Assembly: GCA_021292165.1 (NCBI GenBank) | Contig: CM037880.1 | Coordinates: forward strand, 214,348,942 to 214,412,941 | DNA length: 64,000 bases | Reading direction: 5' to 3' | From: Shinisaurus crocodilurus | Lineage: Eukaryota > Chordata > Lepidosauria > Squamata > Shinisauridae | Part shown: positions 42,505 through 52,559 of the stretch, in pieces | Layout of the letters: each line of letters begins with the position of its first letter | Position numbering within the stretch: the stretch's first letter is position 1 | Program-made: the position numbers and the translations under genes | The notes under the pieces: model-generated | The model's input: only the letters and a program-made list of their open reading frames with translations | What the model was told of the DNA's origin: nothing | Databases searched by the model: none

Positions 42505-42889
42505 TTACAGGTAGTCCCACGGCAGCTGGTCTTCTCTCTTCCCTCTTTGCCCTCTTGCTCCTGGAGTGGCTGCTACCGGTTGTCACCCTAAAGCTCTTTG
42601 CATACTTCCTACCCATATAAAGCATCCTTCTCTTGAGACTGTGCGCCTTCCTTTGGGTCAAAACATATTTTAAAAAAGCTTTGCATCAATGCAAAGGTGC
42701 ATATATGCACGTTAACATTGCTGGGCTGCAGAAGCTGACCCTGCCATCTTTCTTGCCCCCGGGGTGAGCCTTTGCATTTTTGCAATGACAGGAAGAAAGC
42801 GAGACGCAGCATCGCTTGGTGAATGTGGGAATGCACAGCGTTAAGCATAATTTTGGATTGAAAAGAAATGAGAAATAGCACCGTTGCTG

Positions 42890-43141
42890 CTGGAAGACAA
42901 CAACCTTTTCTGTGGCGGCCCTCGTACTGTGGAACTCTCTCCCGAGTGACCTCGGCCATGCCCCCTCTCTGCTGAGCTTCTGCCGCTCATTAAAAACCTG
43001 GCTGTTCAGGCGGGAATATGGGGTGGGTTAAGATTTTAAAATTTTTATACTGTTTTAAATGTATTTTATTGTTTTTATTCTATGTACATTGCTCAGGGTG
43101 GCCGGTTGCCGGCCAGATGGGCGATTAATAAATGTAAATAA

Positions 43142-43172
<31 letters not shown>

Positions 43173-43175
43173 GGA
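42890..43175 (+). mobile_element. L2-type LINE 3' end, sense
   Basis: ORF end GCGGCCCTCGTACTGTGGAA (reads ALVLWNSLPSDL), then 3' UTR with TATTGCTCAGGGTGGCCGG-like text, ending in an (AAAT)n tail (43,130-43,172). 5'-truncated. Confidence 0.85.
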
Positions 43176-43624
43176 AAGTGGCAGGTATTGACAGCGATGG
43201 TGTATTATCAGTCCATCCAAGCAGAAGGGGCCTTGCAGGGAGATTTCTACTTGTTTCATTCGGTCCTAACTTTCAAGATGATGAATGCAACCCCAACAGC
43301 CGGAGCCATCCCCATAATGCTGCAATGGAAGGCGAGGGAGAGCACCTTTTTAAAGAGGAACTGCTTGGTGCAGAGTTCAATTATCAGTCTTATTATTTAC
43401 TTCCCCGCCTTTCAGCCCTGGAGGGCAACCCCCTTCGCACCACGATCATCACATCCCTCCATGTCAGCTGTGGGTGGCGAGCGACTGCCCGGATGCAGGG
43501 CAACCGTCTGTCTGCAAAATACTACAGGCATTATCATGTTGGAATCTGAGACTGGGGGGAAAAACAGAGTCAGAAAACCCTGTTCCCCAGCAGCAGCAGA
43601 TGCAGCAGTGCTGTGACAGTGGTG

Positions 43625-44170
43625 TTAGTGGCAAAAGGCTAGTCCAGTAGGTAAAACAAAACCCAAGTCAGTTTTCTTAGAAAAGGTTTACTAAAAAACT
43701 AAGACTTGAAAAACAAAATACAGGAACACAAGCATGTACAGAGTGCTATATACAAAAATACCAGAGAACAGTATGTTAGACCCAAAAAAGAAAAACTGTC
43801 TGAACATACACAACTTTCTCTTATCAAAACAATGCTTACTCATAAATTCTTTTCTCACAACTCCAACGCCCATCGTCCAATGCCCAACCAACAAAACACA
43901 CACACTGTTCACCTTAAATACAAATCTGTACAGGCACACCCATTGTATGAGGTCATGCCACCTGCATACAATTGACCTTGGAGCCACCAAGAAAAAACTG
44001 TAAGACCTTACACTGTGCCAAAGGTGAATGATCTCATTGCTTGTCCTTGGACAGGACTGCCTGTTGCTAAGGCAGACTTTCTTTCTTGCCCGAAGGCAAA
44101 CCAGAATATTCGGCTCCATATTCTGACATATCACACTACAGTCTGACAATCATTCCCTCTTCCCACAAAA
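43625..44170 (-). other. Possible LTR-retroelement piece, antisense (weak)
   Basis: The text AGAAAAGGTTTACTAAAAAA followed by a long A/C-rich stretch resembles the antisense polyadenylation region of LTR elements. No clear TG...CA boundaries, primer-binding site or pol frame are seen. The minus frame at 43,691-44,149 has no retroviral domain. It could simply be unique sequence. Confidence 0.25.
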
Positions 44171-44261
44171 CATTGGACCTTGGAGTCATCAGGAAGTGAA
44201 GGCTAGAGCTCTTAAAGTACTTTCCTACTGTATCGAGCTATACTTCCCAGGAGTCTGTGTT

Positions 44262-44362
44262 GGAAGCAGCTGTGGCTGGTGGCTCCAGTGTCAGTGGGGT
44301 AATGCATCCATTCCAGGTCTCAGTCTGAACTGTAAAGGAGCTATCCATGGTGCTGAACCTAT
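44262..44362. mobile_element. hAT MITE, CAGTGGAGGCTG family, left half only
   Basis: GGCTGGTGGCTCCAGTGTCA and GAGCTATCCATGGTGCTGAA match the element at 57,648. It is cut off where an antisense SINE begins. Confidence 0.65.
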
Positions 44363-44365
44363 GTA

Positions 44366-44525
44366 CACCATGGGATGCTGCCTTATACCAGGTCAGAGTA
44401 TTGGTCCATCTAGCACACTGTTGTCTACTCTCTCCAGGGTCTTGGGCAGAAAGTTCTTCCCTGATCTTTTAACTGGAGATGTCATGGACTAAACCCGGGA
44501 CCTTGTACATGCCATGCATGGGTGC
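44366..44525 (-). mobile_element. tRNA-derived SINE, antisense
   Basis: GATGCTGCCTTATACCAGGT at one end and the diverged complement of the head (AACCCGGGACCTTGTACATG) at the other. Confidence 0.72.
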
Positions 44526-44713
44526 TGCCATGGATCTCTATGGCAGCAATTCTTTGTGACTTCCTTGGGAGTAAGTCCCATTGAACTTGATGAATGTCTT
44601 CACGAATTGGGCATGGGATTGGGCTTTAAGTCTGGAAGCACACCCAGAGGTGTAGCTCTAATTGAACCAAAATCTGAGGTGAGGTGTGAACCGCACAAGC
44701 TACCCACAACATT

Positions 44714-45058
44714 GACTGGGTCCAGGCAACATGATAACCCACACTCAAGGGTTGAGTATGAGTTGAGTGTGGGTTGTTGTTGAACCATGGGTTGTTGATG
44801 AAACGCGGGTTATTGTGTTGTCTGAACCCAGCTGGGCTAAGAAGCCATGGCTTGTTAACCACGAGCAACCCATGAAGAGAACCCATGGTTTGTTGTTGGG
44901 TTGTGAACTGTGGGTTGTTTACCATGGTTTGTTATCTCAGCTAGGTTCAGACAACATGATAATTCATGTTTCAACAACAACCTACGGTTCAGTGACAACC
45001 CACATTCAACCCATACTCAACCCTTGAGTGTGGGCTATTGTGCTGTCTGAACCCAGTC
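44714..45058. mobile_element. Long-TIR element, GACTGGGTTCAGACAAC family, copy 3
   Basis: A 345-bp element; ends GACTGGGTCCAGGCAACATG and GTGCTGTCTGAACCCAGTC, flanked by ATT on each side (44,711-44,713 and 45,059-45,061). It is the best preserved copy. Two foldback halves surround a central CATGGTTTGTTGTTGGGTTG. No ORF. Superfamily uncertain; the 3-bp duplication suggests PIF/Harbinger. Confidence 0.8.
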
Positions 45059-45927
45059 ATTTTCAAGTACAATTCCAATGAAAAACACCAGGTGCATGCA
45101 TACATGCACATATACCTTACATTTCTTGTTCACAGCTGCTACAGTTTTGATCTCTACTCATTAATGCTTTCCCCCATCCCTCATCTAAGCTTTCCCTTCC
45201 TTATCTGGAGAACTTCCAGCTCCTGAGAACAAAGAATTCTTTTCCTTTCTGTCATCTCTTACTGTCTGCCTTTCCTTCCCTTCTCCAGACTTACTACCAA
45301 AAGCTTGCCCCCAATGTCAGGAATGTATTGGCAGATGTATGTGGGAAGCTTTCACTTTCTGGCTATGGATTCAGTCGCTTTTGTGAGAGAGAAAATAACA
45401 GCTTGAAAGTGAACCTGGGGGCGCTGTAAAAAACCGTGCCCGTCCAGCATGCGGTTGTCTTGGATTGCTCTCCATCTTGTTTTAATTCTGATCCAGAAAA
45501 TGCACATTTAAAAAACAAAACATTAGGGTATTAAAAAACTTATTTTCAAATCGCATGGCAATTCCCCCCACCCCACCCTTTGATGCATGCAGCTTGTTGG
45601 AGAGGGTATCCTGAATGAAATCCTTTCCAAAGCATGAGATGTGCCTAATTTTTTTTTTATCAGTAGTATTATATTTAATACTGTCATGTTCAGATCACTT
45701 TCTGGTGAGATTCAGACTCACTGCTTCTATTCACCTCTGCAAGGGTAGGGATGTATTTAGATGTTCCACTCCCAGAGACTAATGGATTCTAATGGATTCC
45801 AGAGGCCTCTGGGGGATTTTCTAGCTGGTATGACTGATGCTCCTATATGGAAACCCTGTTCAATCAGTGGGCAGTTGACACAATCATTCCTGGAAGGCTT
45901 CTCCTGCTTAGCAGACCTCGGGCAACT

Positions 45928-46182
45928 CAGGAGAGCCAGTGTGGCGTAGTGGTGAGAGTGTTGGACTGGGACTCGGGAGATCCAGGCTCGGCCATGAAGC
46001 TCACTGGGTGACTTTGGGCCAGTCACTGACTCTCAGCCTCACCTACCTCACAGGGTTGTTGAGAGGATAAAATGGAGAAGAGGAGGAGGAGGATTATGTA
46101 AGCTGCGTTGGGATCCTTGCAGGAAAAACGGTGGGATATAAGTATAATAAATTAAATAAATAAATAAATAAATAAATAAACT
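45928..46182 (+). mobile_element. Sauria SINE, sense
   Basis: tRNA-derived head AGCCAGTGTGGCGTAGTGGT, B-box-like GAGATCCAGGCTCGGCCATG, body with TCAGCCTCACCTACCTCACA and GGGTTGTTGAGAGGATAAAA, BovB-like 3' part, and an (AAAT)n tail. Full-length. This SINE is typical of squamates and the best taxonomic clue in the window. Confidence 0.9.
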
Positions 46183-46473
46183 CCATCTGAACTGAGAGTA
46201 ATGAAGCAAGATGGGTGACCACTAGAATGCAAGGGGAAGAAAACCTGTACACAGGTTTAAGCTAAATTATTGAGGCTACTCCGTGGTGGCGGTGATGGGG
46301 CCAAAAACATATCTCTTCACCGACACCATCCCATCCTCTCAATGGCATGCAGTGGAGCCTTTCCAAGTGCTTAGGGGCCTTTTAAATACTGGCTGGAACT
46401 AGGATGAGGATGCAGAACTCTCAGTGGTATGTTGTGACATGTTTGTAAGACATTTTGAGGGTAAAATCCACCA

Positions 46474-46649
46474 TACAGGCCTGTGGCTTATGCTGGCTCA
46501 GCTTGTCTGAGTGTGGAAAGCTAAGCAGGGTCAGGCCTGGTTATTATTTGGATGGGAGACCCCTCCTCTAGTTTCCTGCATTGAGCAGGGGGTTGGACTC
46601 GATAGCCTTGTAGGCTCCTTCTAACTCTATGATCTATGAAATCTATGAT
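46474..46649 (+). mobile_element. 5S rRNA-derived SINE with CR1-like tail, copy 3
   Basis: Same architecture as 4,488: TACAGGCCTGTGGCTTATGC, 5S control region GAAAGCTAAGCAGGGTCAGG, GGATGGGAGACCCCTCCTCT, CR1 tail and ATCTATGA terminus. It sits within the sense L2 copy. The flanks TAAAATCCAC and TAGAATCCGC are similar and may be a decayed duplication. Confidence 0.88.
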
Positions 46650-47019
46650 GTAGAATCCGCTGTTAATGCAGAGCAGTCCAGGGAGATGTCCAGACTGATG
46701 TCCAGTCCAGAGTTCTTGCATGTGTTTCAGTTTGTGGGGCCTGAGGAGATGGAGAAGGTGCTTGGTTGGGTTTGGCCCTTTCCCATCATGGCTGGTTACA
46801 TTTAGTAGAGAGGACAGCCAGTTGAGTCTGTCCAGGGGGTAGTCAATTCCTCTTTATGAAGGAGGAGTGGTTCCTCCTCGAAGGAGGAAATAGTGCAACC
46901 ACTCCTGCAAGAACCTTCTTTGGACCCAGAAGATCTTAATAATTGTAGACCGGTGGCAAGTGTCCCCTTCCTAGGCAAGGTGCTTGAATGGGTGGTGGGT
47001 GATCAAGTCCTCTTTTTCA

Positions 47020-47262
47020 TCATTGCCACCATTTGCTTGTTTGGCAGGCAGAGAGCCAAGGAACAAGTCGGCAGTGGCATCTCCTATTGTCCTTCTCACC
47101 ACCACTGTTGTCTGGGCCAGGGTGAGAGGCGGGAGAATAAGCAGGTTGAAAAGCTGAAGAGGAGGAGCAACTCCAGGAGTGTCTTGTCAATGGGCCCCCG
47201 CTGGGGTGTGGGGCCCTCAGCAGGTGCCCAACCATGCCTACTCTTGATGCTGGCCCTGGGTT
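47020..47262 (-). repeat. Unclassified interspersed repeat Y, copy 2 (inverted)
   Basis: Reverse complement of about 41,760-42,000: CTGGGCCAGGGTGAGAGGCG, GAGGAGGAGCAACTCCAGGA, GGGCCCCCGCTGGGGTGTGG. The GGA microsatellite of copy 1 is absent here. Confidence 0.65.
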
Positions 47263-47332
47263 TGTGTGTGCTTCTGGATCCAGCTTTGACTGCAGCATCA
47301 AGTGGTGATCAGCACGGGTGAATGCACCATGA

Positions 47333-47720
47333 CAGATAGGACAGGCGGTTCAATGGAAGCAAGTATAAAGTGATGTATACATAGAGAGCGCATCGTTAAA
47401 CTATGGAATTCACTTCCATAAGATGTAGTGATGGCCACTATTTTGGATGGCTTTAAAAGGGGGTTGGGCAAATTCATGGAGGAGAAGGCTATCAATGGCT
47501 ACTAGTCCTGATGGTGCTATGCTACCTCCAGTATCAGATGCAGCCAGTATTCCTATGTGCATCAGTTGCCAGGGAACATAGGCAGGAGGGTGCTGTTGCC
47601 CTTATGTCCTGCTTGTGGAATCCCGTGGGCAGCTGGTTGGCCACTGTATGAACAAAATGCTGAACTAAATGGAGCTTGGTCTGATCCAGCACAGCTCTTC
47701 TCGTGTTCTTATGTGACTTT
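47333..47720 (+). mobile_element. CR1-family LINE 3' end, sense
   Basis: End of ORF (GTTAAACTATGGAATTCACT, GGCTTTAAAAGGGGGTTGGG) and 3' block (GTTGCCAGGGAACATAGGCA, GGTCTGATCCAGCACAGCTC). 5'-truncated. Confidence 0.88.
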
Positions 47721-48044
47721 CATATCATGCCACCAAACACATGGCATCTCACTGGGGTCTATTTGCACATCCATCAGGGGCAGTTCAGCCGCTGAATAAC
47801 CCGTTCATGATAGATCAAAGTGATCTGCATGTATGGATGGCTCAGTCCTCTGTTATCTCTTAAAACACCTGTTTTAAGTGATAAAACACTTAAAACACGT
47901 GTTTCCTAAAATTGGTCGAAGCAAGAACTGGTGTTCTTGGATCAGTTTTAGGAAACTTGGTAACCTGAAGCAATACTCAACAGGACCCAGCACCTGAGCT
48001 CCAATCCACCTGGCCATTCCTCATTCCCTCTTTTCTGTCCAGGG

Positions 48045-48400
48045 GTGGATTGTCAAGTCCTGATATTGCACCTTTCTCCACCCCCTCTACTCTCACAATT
48101 CTGGCTAGCAAGCTATCCCCAGTGGATTCTGAATTGTTACGAGTGTTTGCTGCTTGCCTGCCCACTCATCGCATTCAGCCACATGTCCCATGGACACCTT
48201 TTCTCTTCCTTCCTTCCGCCCCTGGGCTCTGTTGGTCCTCACCTTTTCTTGCCTGCAGAAAAGTTATTCCCAATGGAATACATTAGTGTGACATGCGGGT
48301 ACCAGGAGAATTATTTTAACTTGGGTGGATCACATCCCTCTATCAGCCGAGATGCCCTGCCCGCACTGACATATGCATTGTTACCAATGTTCAGCTGACA
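48045..48400. other. Unassigned sequence with overlapping open frames
   Basis: Plus frames of 117 and 78 codons overlap in different phases. Neither shows a known domain and both end without splice context I can support. Left uncalled. Confidence 0.3.
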
Positions 48401-48575
48401 GCTGACTTCTCCTCCCATAGGCTTTCAGCCCCTCATCTTGAGTGCCATTTCTTTGGTGGAAAAGTGGGCTAAAAATCAAATAAATAAAATTCCATGTGAG
48501 CCAGCAGTCAAGCTGTAAGGCAAGGCCAGTAGTGGTCCAGAGGGAGACCCAAGCCGGTGTGGATATGGCCAGGCA

Positions 48576-49015
48576 TCAGAACAAAGGAAGCTGCCTTATA
48601 CTGAGTCAGGCCATTGGTCCATCTAGTCTAGGGGTTCTCAACCAGGGGGGAGTTCCCCCCCAGGGGGGAATTTTGGGGTTTCGGGGGGGATTTTTGGGAC
48701 CACAGACTCAAACTGTTGGAATACTGATCTTTCTACAAATTACAATTCTACAGATTGTATATAAGCTACATGGCATCACACCTTATTGTATTGTATGGCA
48801 CAGATTAAGTCAGACAATCTTGGAAAGGGGGGGATGACATGCTGACATATGGTGAAGGGTGTGCAAAAAGGGGCAAAAAGTGTTGAGAACCACTGATCTA
48901 GTCCATACTGTTGACACTGAAGGGCAGAGGCTCTGCAGGGGGTCTCAGAACGATGTCTTTCTGGAGATGCTGGGCATCGAACCCTGGGGTGTTCTGCATG
49001 CAGAGCAAGTTATCT
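48576..49015 (-). mobile_element. tRNA-derived SINE, antisense, split by a hAT element
   Basis: GGAAGCTGCCTTATACTGAG to ATCTAGTC (48,628), then the hAT insert, then ATCTAGTC (48,896) onward to the complement of the head (GGCATCGAACCCTGGGGTGT). Removing the insert and one TSD copy restores a continuous SINE. Confidence 0.85.
48629..48895. mobile_element. hAT element, TAGGGGTTCTCAACC ends, nested in SINE
   Basis: A 267-bp element. Ends TAGGGGTTCTCAACC and GTGTTGAGAACCACTG; perfect 8-bp duplication ATCTAGTC (48,621-48,628 and 48,896-48,903). GGTTCTCAAC termini are common among hAT families. G-rich left subterminal region, no ORF. Confidence 0.9.
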
Positions 49016-49164
49016 GTGCTGTGGGTTGGTGGGGGCATGGTGTTCTGATAGCGCCCATCCTTCCTGGAGGATCAATCTCAGAAGGTGATGCTGGGGGGCT
49101 TCTGTTCCACTCCATGGCCTTTGGCTTAAGCGGTGCCTCGAGATTCCATTTTGCCCTCTGTGCT

Positions 49165-49378
49165 ATTTAAGGTGGAAACAGAGGAGGCTGCCTCATCCCA
49201 AGTTGGACCGTTACACCATCAACCCCAGTACTGTCAACACTGAGCAGCAGTGGCTGGCTCTCCGGGATTTCGGGCAGGGGTCTTTCCCTGCTCTACCTGG
49301 AGATGTCAGGGATTGAACCTGGGACCTTCTGAATGCGAAGCAAAGTATGTGCTCTGCCAGGTAGGCTAAGCCATGCCA
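49165..49378 (-). mobile_element. tRNA-derived SINE, antisense
   Basis: GGCTGCCTCATCCCAAGTTG, CTACCTGGAGATGTCAGGGA, TGAACCTGGGACCTTCTGAA (complement of B box), then TGTGCTCTGCCAGGTAGGCT (complement of A box). Full-length. Confidence 0.85.
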
Positions 49379-49849
49379 GTCTGGTATCGCCTCAACGGCT
49401 GCCCACGGCTCTCCGCCTTCACTTCCCTGCTCTGAAAAATCTGCTCTTGGTGCCTTTAACCCTGTCACTTCAGGATGCCATGGGGAAGGGGCATGAAATC
49501 TATAGGGAAGGGCCCCTCTTTGACTCTGCCCCGGTCCAGGGCATCCAGCAAGGATGCCAGTGAGGCTCCCAACAAGTGCTAGAAGCATCCTTGCCTCAGT
49601 AACCCTCTATATGTGGTAACCAATCTGAATGCAGGAAAACAAAACAAAACATGTCCTTGCCGTGTTTAAACAAACATTTGAACAACACTGCCAGCATTCA
49701 TTTTATTTACTCCCCCTTTCTACCCCAAATGGATTATGGAACCATAACCAAAAAAAACCCCCATTAAATATGACACCAATAAAACACACACTCTTGAAAT
49801 AAAAACACACAGCGTGCCATTTATGGAAGGCACGAGGGGCAATCCTGCG

Positions 49850-50015
49850 CACAGATACGCAGCCTGTCTCAGACGGTCTGATTATTCATCAGCAGCACTT
49901 ATGTCTCTGGTTAGTTATGAGGTAGAACAAAAGCCACAACAGTAAGTGCTATTAACATTTGCTATTCCATAAAGTTAATCCTGAAACTGTAGAAGAGCAG
50001 GCCTTGGAAATTTGT
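49850..50015. other. Unique AT-rich sequence, possible conserved non-coding element
   Basis: Repeat-free, with GTCTGATTATTCATCAGCAG and AGTGCTATTAACATTTGCTA. It resembles deeply conserved non-coding sequence in style only. Confidence 0.3.
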
Positions 50016-50087
50016 TGTGCCCCTATTTTTTCAAGCCTGAAACACTGTCTTCACACACAGAGAGCTGTTTCTCAGTAGCATCGGAAC

Positions 50088-50900
50088 GTAAGAAGAGCCG
50101 TGCTGGATCAGACCAAGGGTCCATCCTGTCCAGCATTCTGTTCTTACAGTGGCCCACCAGATACTCCACTGGGAAGCTCACAAGCAGGACATGAGCGCAA
50201 CAGCACCTTCCTGCTTGCGTGCCCCGGCAACAGCTATTGACAGGCGTACTGCCTCTGATACTGGGGGTAGCATATAGCCATCAGGACTAGTAGCCATTGA
50301 GAGCCTTCTCCTCCATGAATGTGTCTAGTCCCCTTTTTAAAAGCCATCCAAGTTGGTGGCCATCACTACATCCTGTGGCAGGAAGTTCTATCGTTTTTAA
50401 CAGGGCGGGCTGGCGACTCCTACGCCAGTGGCGCTCCTTATCCGTTGCAGCTTTTATTCTGAGGTTTATAGGAGCTGACCATGGTGCTCCATGGTGGCGA
50501 TCCTATTTTGGGGATGGGATACAGTACGATGGATAGCTCCTATAAAGCTCAGAATAAAAGCGGCAATGGATGAGGCGCCCCCACTGACATAGGAGTTGCC
50601 AGCCTCCCCTGGTTTTAAAAAATGTGCTGCATGAAGTACTTCCTTTTATATCTGTCCTGAATCTCTTTAGCAATCAGCTTCATGGGATGACTCCAGGTTC
50701 TAGTATTATGGCAGAGGGAGAAAAACATCTCCCTATCCACTTTCTCCACACCGTGACTAATTTTATACATCTATCATGTTCCCCCTTCTAAGCTTGAAAG
50801 CCTTGAAAGTTGTAACCTTTCCTCTTATGGGGAGTTGCTCCAGCCCCTTGATCATCTTGGTTGCCCTTTTCTGCAAAAGACATAAGCTCCTATGTTCTTC
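50088..50900 (-). mobile_element. CR1-family LINE 3' region, antisense, interrupted
   Basis: AAGAGCCGTGCTGGATCAGA, TGGGAAGCTCACAAGCAGGA, then antisense ORF end (CCATCCAAGTTGGTGGCCAT), interrupted at 50,401-50,611 by a hAT MITE, then CAATCAGCTTCATGGGATGA and on to TGATCATCTTGGTTGCCCTT. A longer antisense copy than most here, still without RT core. Confidence 0.85.
50401..50611. mobile_element. hAT-like foldback MITE nested in CR1
   Basis: Ends CAGGGCGGGCTGGCGACTCC and GAGTTGCCAGCCTCCCCTG; flanks GTTTTTAA (50,393-50,400) and GTTTTAAA (50,612-50,619) match at 7 of 8. Interior GAGCTGACCATGGTGCTCCA relates it to the CAGTGGAGGCTG family. Confidence 0.78.
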
Positions 50901-51295
50901 CTTATTGCTTCTCAGAAGGGGATTTTGACACTAGCCCTCTGGGTTTTGTTAAGCCAAAACCATCAAAGCATCAAACTCGGACAATCTTGATTAATTACTT
51001 ATTAACCACTTTGATCAAAAGAGGATCGGGCTGCTATTGCTAAAATGACTTAATACAAATGTGCAGGTCTTTCGCAGAATATTTCGCTCAGGTGGCAGTG
51101 GAGTTTTCCTTTTTTTTTCTTTCTTGCAGGTGTGGAGGAAGGGGGGGCTGGCTGTCCCGCCACAACCCCACCCTTACCTACCCAAAAGACCCAAGACCCC
51201 CAGAGATCTCAAGGTACCAGATTGCCAAGCCTCAGCTCCTTGCAACCCTACTTGAATCTCTGTTCAGGGACTCGCCTTCAATTCTGTAACCTGGA

Positions 51296-51930
51296 TTTAG
51301 TTACTGAACCAAGCAGAGCAATCCACAACACCATGTGGGGTAAAACCAAACAGGTTTATTCTGGTAGCATTTAAACAACAAGATTAGGGGAAATGAGGGA
51401 AGCACACAAAATAGAGAGACAGAGAGACACTTTGGCACACAGAAATAGAGCTACAAAATAACAAAACCTGATTCCTTATATCTCTCAGGCACACAACTAG
51501 TTACCTGAGGGTCAGTTCTCTTCCAGGGTTAGATCCAGCACTGCCTTGTTGCCTGATGGGGAACTACTCCACCTACCCGAAGGTCCGAGGTGGGTAGCTT
51601 CCGACAAGGCCTGCCTTTACCAGAGCCCTCATTCAGCTAATTTCACCAGGAGCTACCTGGGGTCGAATCCAGAGGCCTCCTCCCGAAGGCTCGGACCTCT
51701 GCTTGGCTTGCCCACCATTGCTCCACAGCTGGCAGCCCCGCGAAGACCAAAGACCAAGACAGACAAAGACAAAACCCATGCTTTGGGAAATATACCTTTC
51801 CCCCCCCTCCTCCCTGTAACTCTGCTGCCTCTCAGCCAATTAGAAAGAACTTTACCTGGCCAGGCAGGGAGGGGAATTCATGAGTCATGACTCATGGCTT
51901 ACTGGGCCTGAACTACATTTACATATGAAA
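51296..51930 (-). other. Possible LTR-retroelement solo LTR, antisense (weak)
   Basis: ACCAAACAGGTTTATTCTGG resembles the antisense poly(A) signal region of an LTR, and the region ends in promoter-like CCAATTAGAAAGAAC text near 51,836. No certain TG/CA ends or flanking duplication were found, and no gag or pol is present nearby. Confidence 0.3.
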
Positions 51931-52189
51931 GCCCCTAGCCTGGCCTTTCCGGACTTCCAGGCACCATCCATTCTAGAGGAACTATGCACACCCCACCCCC
52001 AGCCTTTAGCCGGTTCACACATGAGGGTGTGTGTGTGTATGTAGGAACCCACAAAGGCTCCTTTCTTCACAGCAGGAATCCTGCCTGTGTCAGGTGTGTG
52101 TGTGTAACCAAACTGTGGCCATCTTACTAGGTAAGAACATTGGGAAATAATCAGTTCTCCAGAATTTCCTGTTTTACTTATTGTAAAAA

Positions 52190-52545
52190 AAAATAAATTC
52201 CACCCTGCCTTTCTCTCCATATATGGGACCCCCAAGAAGACTGTCAGAAATGAATACAATGAAAAAAAATAAAGGTGCAATCAGTAAGGTAATAAGCAAA
52301 AGCAGGGCAGCAGATAAAACCAACATAATAAAAACACAATGAAGAGAGAGAAATCACAGGCCAAAAGCGTGCTGGAATAGCATTAATTTCACCTGATGTC
52401 GGAATGCCAACAGGGAGAGGGTTAAATGACCTTTCCCCCAGGAGAGAAGAGTTCTACAGGCTGGGTGCCACCACTGAGAAGATCCTTTCCACCACATCTC
52501 AGATGGAGGGAAGACATGGAACAGGGCCTACATCAAGAACAGGAC
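52190..52545 (-). mobile_element. L2-like LINE 3' region, antisense, decayed
   Basis: TTCCACCCTGCCTTTCTCTC start, A-rich middle, then GAGTTCTACAGGCTGGGTGC and CACTGAGAAGATCCTTTCCA, phrases parallel to the antisense L2 text at 3.5 and 4.86 kb. Confidence 0.6.
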
Positions 52546-52559
52546 CTATGTCGAGTTAT

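Larger units (their letters stand above)
45745..47012 (+). mobile_element. L2-type LINE, linker and start of RT, sense, with two nested SINEs
   Basis: 45,761-45,949 encodes linker text (MDSNGFQRPLGDFLAGMTDA). The copy is interrupted by a Sauria SINE (45,928-46,180), continues, is interrupted again by a 5S-CR1 SINE (46,474-46,649), and resumes with the beginning of RT (about 46,880-47,010: LDPEDLNNCRPVASVPFLGK, VLEWVVGDQ). It stops at 47,012, where repeat Y begins. All frames are broken. Confidence 0.82.

Noticed and set aside
43625..44170. Endogenous retrovirus
   Set aside because: Only a weak LTR-like impression; no boundaries, primer-binding site or gag/pol/env coding seen. Kept only as a low-confidence note.
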